From: Treponema sp.
GTDB lineage: Bacteria; Spirochaetota; Spirochaetia; Treponematales; Breznakiellaceae
Assembly: GCA_031264475.1 (NCBI GenBank)
Contig: JAISEA010000082.1
Location: 1-8,439 of the forward strand
Length of the DNA stretch: 8,439 bases
Direction: 5' to 3'
Positions 6,333-8,439 of the stretch are shown piece after piece. Every line of letters begins with the position of its first letter. Position 1 is the stretch's first letter. A program made the position numbers and the translations under genes. Under the pieces are notes generated by a model, which was not told the DNA's origin, made no database searches, and was given only the letters and a program-made list of their open reading frames with translations.

Positions 6333-6416
6333 GACATCGTGTTTATGTTTCGAATGTCGGTGTCAGAGGCGGAGGCAAACCCGAAGTAAATTCCACGGCG
6401 AGACCATATTAGAGGT

Positions 6417-6905
6417 ATGAGAAGCTTACGAAAGCTCCAAGACGGAGCGACCTACCATGTCACGTCAAAAATTGACCATGACGATATGTACCTCCTTGAG
6501 CCCCGGTTCAAGCAACTCTTCCTTTCTTTCGTCCAAAAGGCGAAGCGGAAGTTCCACTTCCGCTTGCGGGATTTCTGTATTATGGGAAATCATATTCATT
6601 TATCGATAAAGCCGGGTAAAGACGGCACTTTATCGGAAATAATGCAGTGGATAAAGTGCAACTTCGCCAAGGCGTGGAACAAAGCGAATGGACGGAAAGG
6701 CCACGTATGGGGAGAACGGTTCTATTCACGGTTAATCAGCGGGATAACAGACTTTTTGCGGGTACGGGAGTACATTGCGGAGAATCCGGTGAAGGCGGGG
6801 CTGGTGGAACGAGCCGCAGAGTGGATGTTCGGAAGTTTATACCACCGATTACATCGCCTAACTATCTTACTAGACGACGCGGTGTCAGATGCCCTTGCCT
6901 TATGA
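6417..6905 (+). CDS. REP-associated tyrosine transposase (RAYT, Y1/HUH)
   Basis: A 162-residue single-strand DNA transposase of the IS200-like Y1 group, of the kind that processes REP palindromes by nicking through a 5'-phosphotyrosine. The metal-binding HUH motif is H59-I60-H61 in MGNHIHLSI. The likely nucleophile is Tyr119 in REYIAENPVKAGLV, the RAYT C-terminal signature. GHVWGERFYSRLI (95-107) is another family block. The N-terminal ATYHVTSK (11-18) is the usual first strand. Length and all motifs are intact, so it may be active. The start has only AGAGG placed one base from the ATG, a poor ribosome binding site, fitting the low expression usual for transposases. No second IS gene and no clear element ends are seen, as expected of a single-copy RAYT. 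Structured repeats lie immediately upstream and a matching copy lies 3.6 kb away at the end of ugd. Confidence 0.93.
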   Translation: MRSLRKLQDGATYHVTSKIDHDDMYLLEPRFKQLFLSFVQKAKRKFHFRLRDFCIMGNHIHLSIKPGKDGTLSEIMQWIKCNFAKAWNKANGRKGHVWGERFYSRLISGITDFLRVREYIAENPVKAGLVERAAEWMFGSLYHRLHRLTILLDDAVSDALAL

Positions 6906-6908
6906 GGC

Positions 6909-6935
6909 TTGACAGTTCTATTCCGTAGATATAGT
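6909..6935 (+). promoter_or_regulatory. Possible corA promoter
   Basis: A perfect TTGACA (6909-6914), four bases past the transposase stop, with TATAGT (6930-6935) after a 15-nt spacer, shorter than the ideal 17. Transcription would begin near 6942, only about two bases from the corA GTG, consistent with the missing Shine-Dalgarno. Read-through from upstream is an alternative. Confidence 0.4.
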
Positions 6936-6943
6936 CTATCTAT

Positions 6944-7915
6944 GTGCAATTATCTATTATAGGTTACGACCTCAACACAGCATGGAAGCAAACGGCCGAT
7001 ACCGTTGACGAACTTTTAAGTTATAAAAAACCCTCAGGAATCACGTGGATAAATGTAGACGGCATGGAAAACGCGGGCGTTATCAACAGGCTGGCGGAGA
7101 TTTACCACATACACCCCCTCACGGTTGAAGATATACGCGAAACTGATCAGCGCCCCAAAATAGAAGAATTCGACGACTATATCTTCATTACATTTAAAGA
7201 AGTCAACCGTTCCACGGGAAACCGCTTTGAACAGATAAGCATCGTGCTTATGCGGGACGCGCTTATCACGTTCCGCGAATCCGCAGGGACATCCTTCGAT
7301 CCCATCCGCCGCCGTATCCTAGACAACGCGGGAAGAATACGAAAGATGGGCGCGGATTACCTCGCCTACGCCGTCATGGATTCGCTGGTGGATGAATACT
7401 TCATGACCCTGGACGACGCATCAATGGAGATAGAGACCTTCGAGGAACGCGCGCTTGACGTAAGCGACGACACATTCATGCCTGATTTGCAAAAACTGAA
7501 ACAGTCCCTCATCCAAATAAGGAAAATAGTCCTGCCCCTGCGCGAGAGCTTGGGCGTTCTCCTGCATATAGAATCCCCGCTCATAAAACGGAGTATGCGC
7601 CCCTTTTTCAAGGACCTTCACGATAACGTAATTCAGATCGCGGAAACTATAGAAGGATGCCGCGAACTCCTCGCGGGAGTCATGGAAATCAACCTAGCTA
7701 CCATGTCTAACCGTATGAATAAGGTGATGAACGTCTTGACAGTCATTTCTACTATATTTATCCCTCTCACCTTCCTTGCGGGCGTCTATGGCATGAATTT
7801 CAAGTTCATGCCTGAATTAGAGATGAAGTACGCCTATTTCATCGTCTGGGGAATCATGATCATTATAGCCCTCGGTATGATCATATTCTTCAAACGCCGT
7901 AAATGGTTCCTTTAA
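6944..7915 (+). CDS. corA: CorA-type magnesium/cobalt channel
   Basis: A 323-residue inner-membrane protein of the CorA family that forms a pentameric channel for Mg2+ (and Co2+/Ni2+). The long N-terminal cytoplasmic alpha/beta domain (1-about 160) contains TWINVDG (34-40) and the family block HPLTVEDIRETDQRPKIEEFDDYIF, starting at residue 57. A helical stalk follows (about 150-260). The first membrane helix is about 262-283 and ends in the signature G283-M284-N285 (VYGMNF). A short MPEL loop precedes the second membrane helix (about 297-316), and the tail is basic (FKRRKWFL). Length is normal. The start is GTG at 6944: an in-frame stop at 6932-6934 prevents a longer protein, and the next Met is too far inside. 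There is no Shine-Dalgarno. The gene follows the transposase by 38 nt, so the transposon may have replaced its original leader. Confidence 0.95.
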   Translation: MQLSIIGYDLNTAWKQTADTVDELLSYKKPSGITWINVDGMENAGVINRLAEIYHIHPLTVEDIRETDQRPKIEEFDDYIFITFKEVNRSTGNRFEQISIVLMRDALITFRESAGTSFDPIRRRILDNAGRIRKMGADYLAYAVMDSLVDEYFMTLDDASMEIETFEERALDVSDDTFMPDLQKLKQSLIQIRKIVLPLRESLGVLLHIESPLIKRSMRPFFKDLHDNVIQIAETIEGCRELLAGVMEINLATMSNRMNKVMNVLTVISTIFIPLTFLAGVYGMNFKFMPELEMKYAYFIVWGIMIIIALGMIIFFKRRKWFL

Positions 7916-8013
7916 GCCATCGAGCCGCCGTTCTTTCGCGGTACTTGCGGGAAAGATCAAAGTAACGCTACCCTATCTTGAAAAGAAATCGTTTTTCAGA
8001 TAAAGTCAAACTT

Positions 8014-8439
8014 ATGTATACGAATTCTCCGAATAATAAAGCCCTTCCTGAAGAATACCGACAAACGGCGGAAGCATTGATTGCCGCCGATGCTTCTGTG
8101 GAACAGGTTCATAGTTTCGCCGATATTCTTGGAATAAGCGGTGATTATAAAAGGCTTTTCTATACCGCTTCGTCAGAGGCGATTCACCAACGTTTAGCTC
8201 ACTTTCAAAATAATCTTGACCTGTTGATTCAGAAAACATGGGTTGAGAAGCAGGATGAACTGTTAAAAGACAAGCTCCAAGATCAAGTCCCAAGATTTAT
8301 TACGAAAATAGAACATGAAGATTATCAGCAGGCTCTTGCTGATTTCAACCAAATTCTCAATAACTTAGCTTTTCTATTCTTCGGCGCCCAAAGCCATAAA
8401 GAAGACTTCACCGAATACACCTTGCGTATAGACACGCAG
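8014..8439 (+). CDS. Unrecognised protein, 5' part only
   Basis: The frame from ATG at 8014 stays open for 142 codons and runs off the window. The product begins MYTNSPNNKALPEEYRQ and looks soluble and largely helical: charged, no signal peptide, no clear membrane span, rich in Gln, Glu, Lys and Leu (for example WVEKQDELLKDKLQDQV, 76-92). A short hydrophobic stretch LNNLAFLFFGAQ (115-126) is followed by SHKEDFTEYTLRID. I do not recognise a domain and assign no function. The ATG has no strong Shine-Dalgarno; an in-frame TTG at 7978 is a possible earlier start. The 98 nt after corA (7916-8013) hold no clear terminator, so co-transcription with corA is possible. An opposite-strand frame (8012-8293) is judged a shadow. 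Confidence 0.72.
   Translation, partial: MYTNSPNNKALPEEYRQTAEALIAADASVEQVHSFADILGISGDYKRLFYTASSEAIHQRLAHFQNNLDLLIQKTWVEKQDELLKDKLQDQVPRFITKIEHEDYQQALADFNQILNNLAFLFFGAQSHKEDFTEYTLRIDTQ

Noticed and set aside
6417..6905. Full insertion sequence with defined ends and target duplication
   Set aside because: Only a single Y1 transposase with flanking hairpins is seen; no pair of matching termini or duplicated target could be identified.
8012..8293. 93-residue minus-strand frame at the right edge
   Set aside because: The opposite strand is open for the full 142 codons to the window edge with a more natural composition; both cannot easily be coding.

Overview
The window is a piece of a bacterial chromosome with about 50% GC in most genes. 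It is probably from a spirochaete, most likely a Treponema relative. That placement rests on my memory of treponemal branched-chain aminotransferase and KDG-kinase sequences, not on a search, so it is tentative. No rRNA, tRNA, CRISPR or prophage signal was found.

The left part (1-2684, + strand) is a sugar-polymer module. A GT4-type glycosyltransferase is followed by UDP-glucose 6-dehydrogenase (ugd), which makes the UDP-glucuronate used for surface polysaccharides. The 137-nt gap between them folds into a perfect 11-bp hairpin and a second, nested stem-loop just ahead of the ugd ribosome binding site.

The region 2685-3377 has no intact gene but is highly structured. A small element flanked by inverted repeats overlaps the end of ugd and supplies its stop codon. 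Next come a short palindrome and then a 17-unit array with a 21-bp period. Read on the minus strand, the array spells a degenerate heptapeptide, YERLKID-like, with many synonymous codon changes but several frameshifts and stops. It looks like the remains of a heptad-repeat coding sequence.

The middle (3378-6209, - strand) holds a very AT-rich GNAT acetyltransferase (about 27% GC, probably acquired by transfer), a strong rho-independent terminator, 2-keto-3-deoxygluconate kinase (kdgK) and branched-chain aminotransferase (ilvE). ilvE has a good sigma70-type promoter, and ilvE-kdgK looks like a two-gene transcript ending at the terminator.

The right part (6280-8439, + strand) holds an intact REP-associated (Y1, HUH) transposase, a CorA-type magnesium channel with a GTG start and almost no leader, and the first 142 codons of an unrecognised protein that runs off the window. 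A repeat upstream of the transposase matches the one at the end of ugd. Its 13-nt hairpin is kept in structure while its sequence has changed, which suggests a dispersed structured repeat family possibly served by this transposase.

The most unusual features are the eroded heptapeptide array, the structured repeat pair, and the folded leader of ugd. No clear new multi-gene system is visible.
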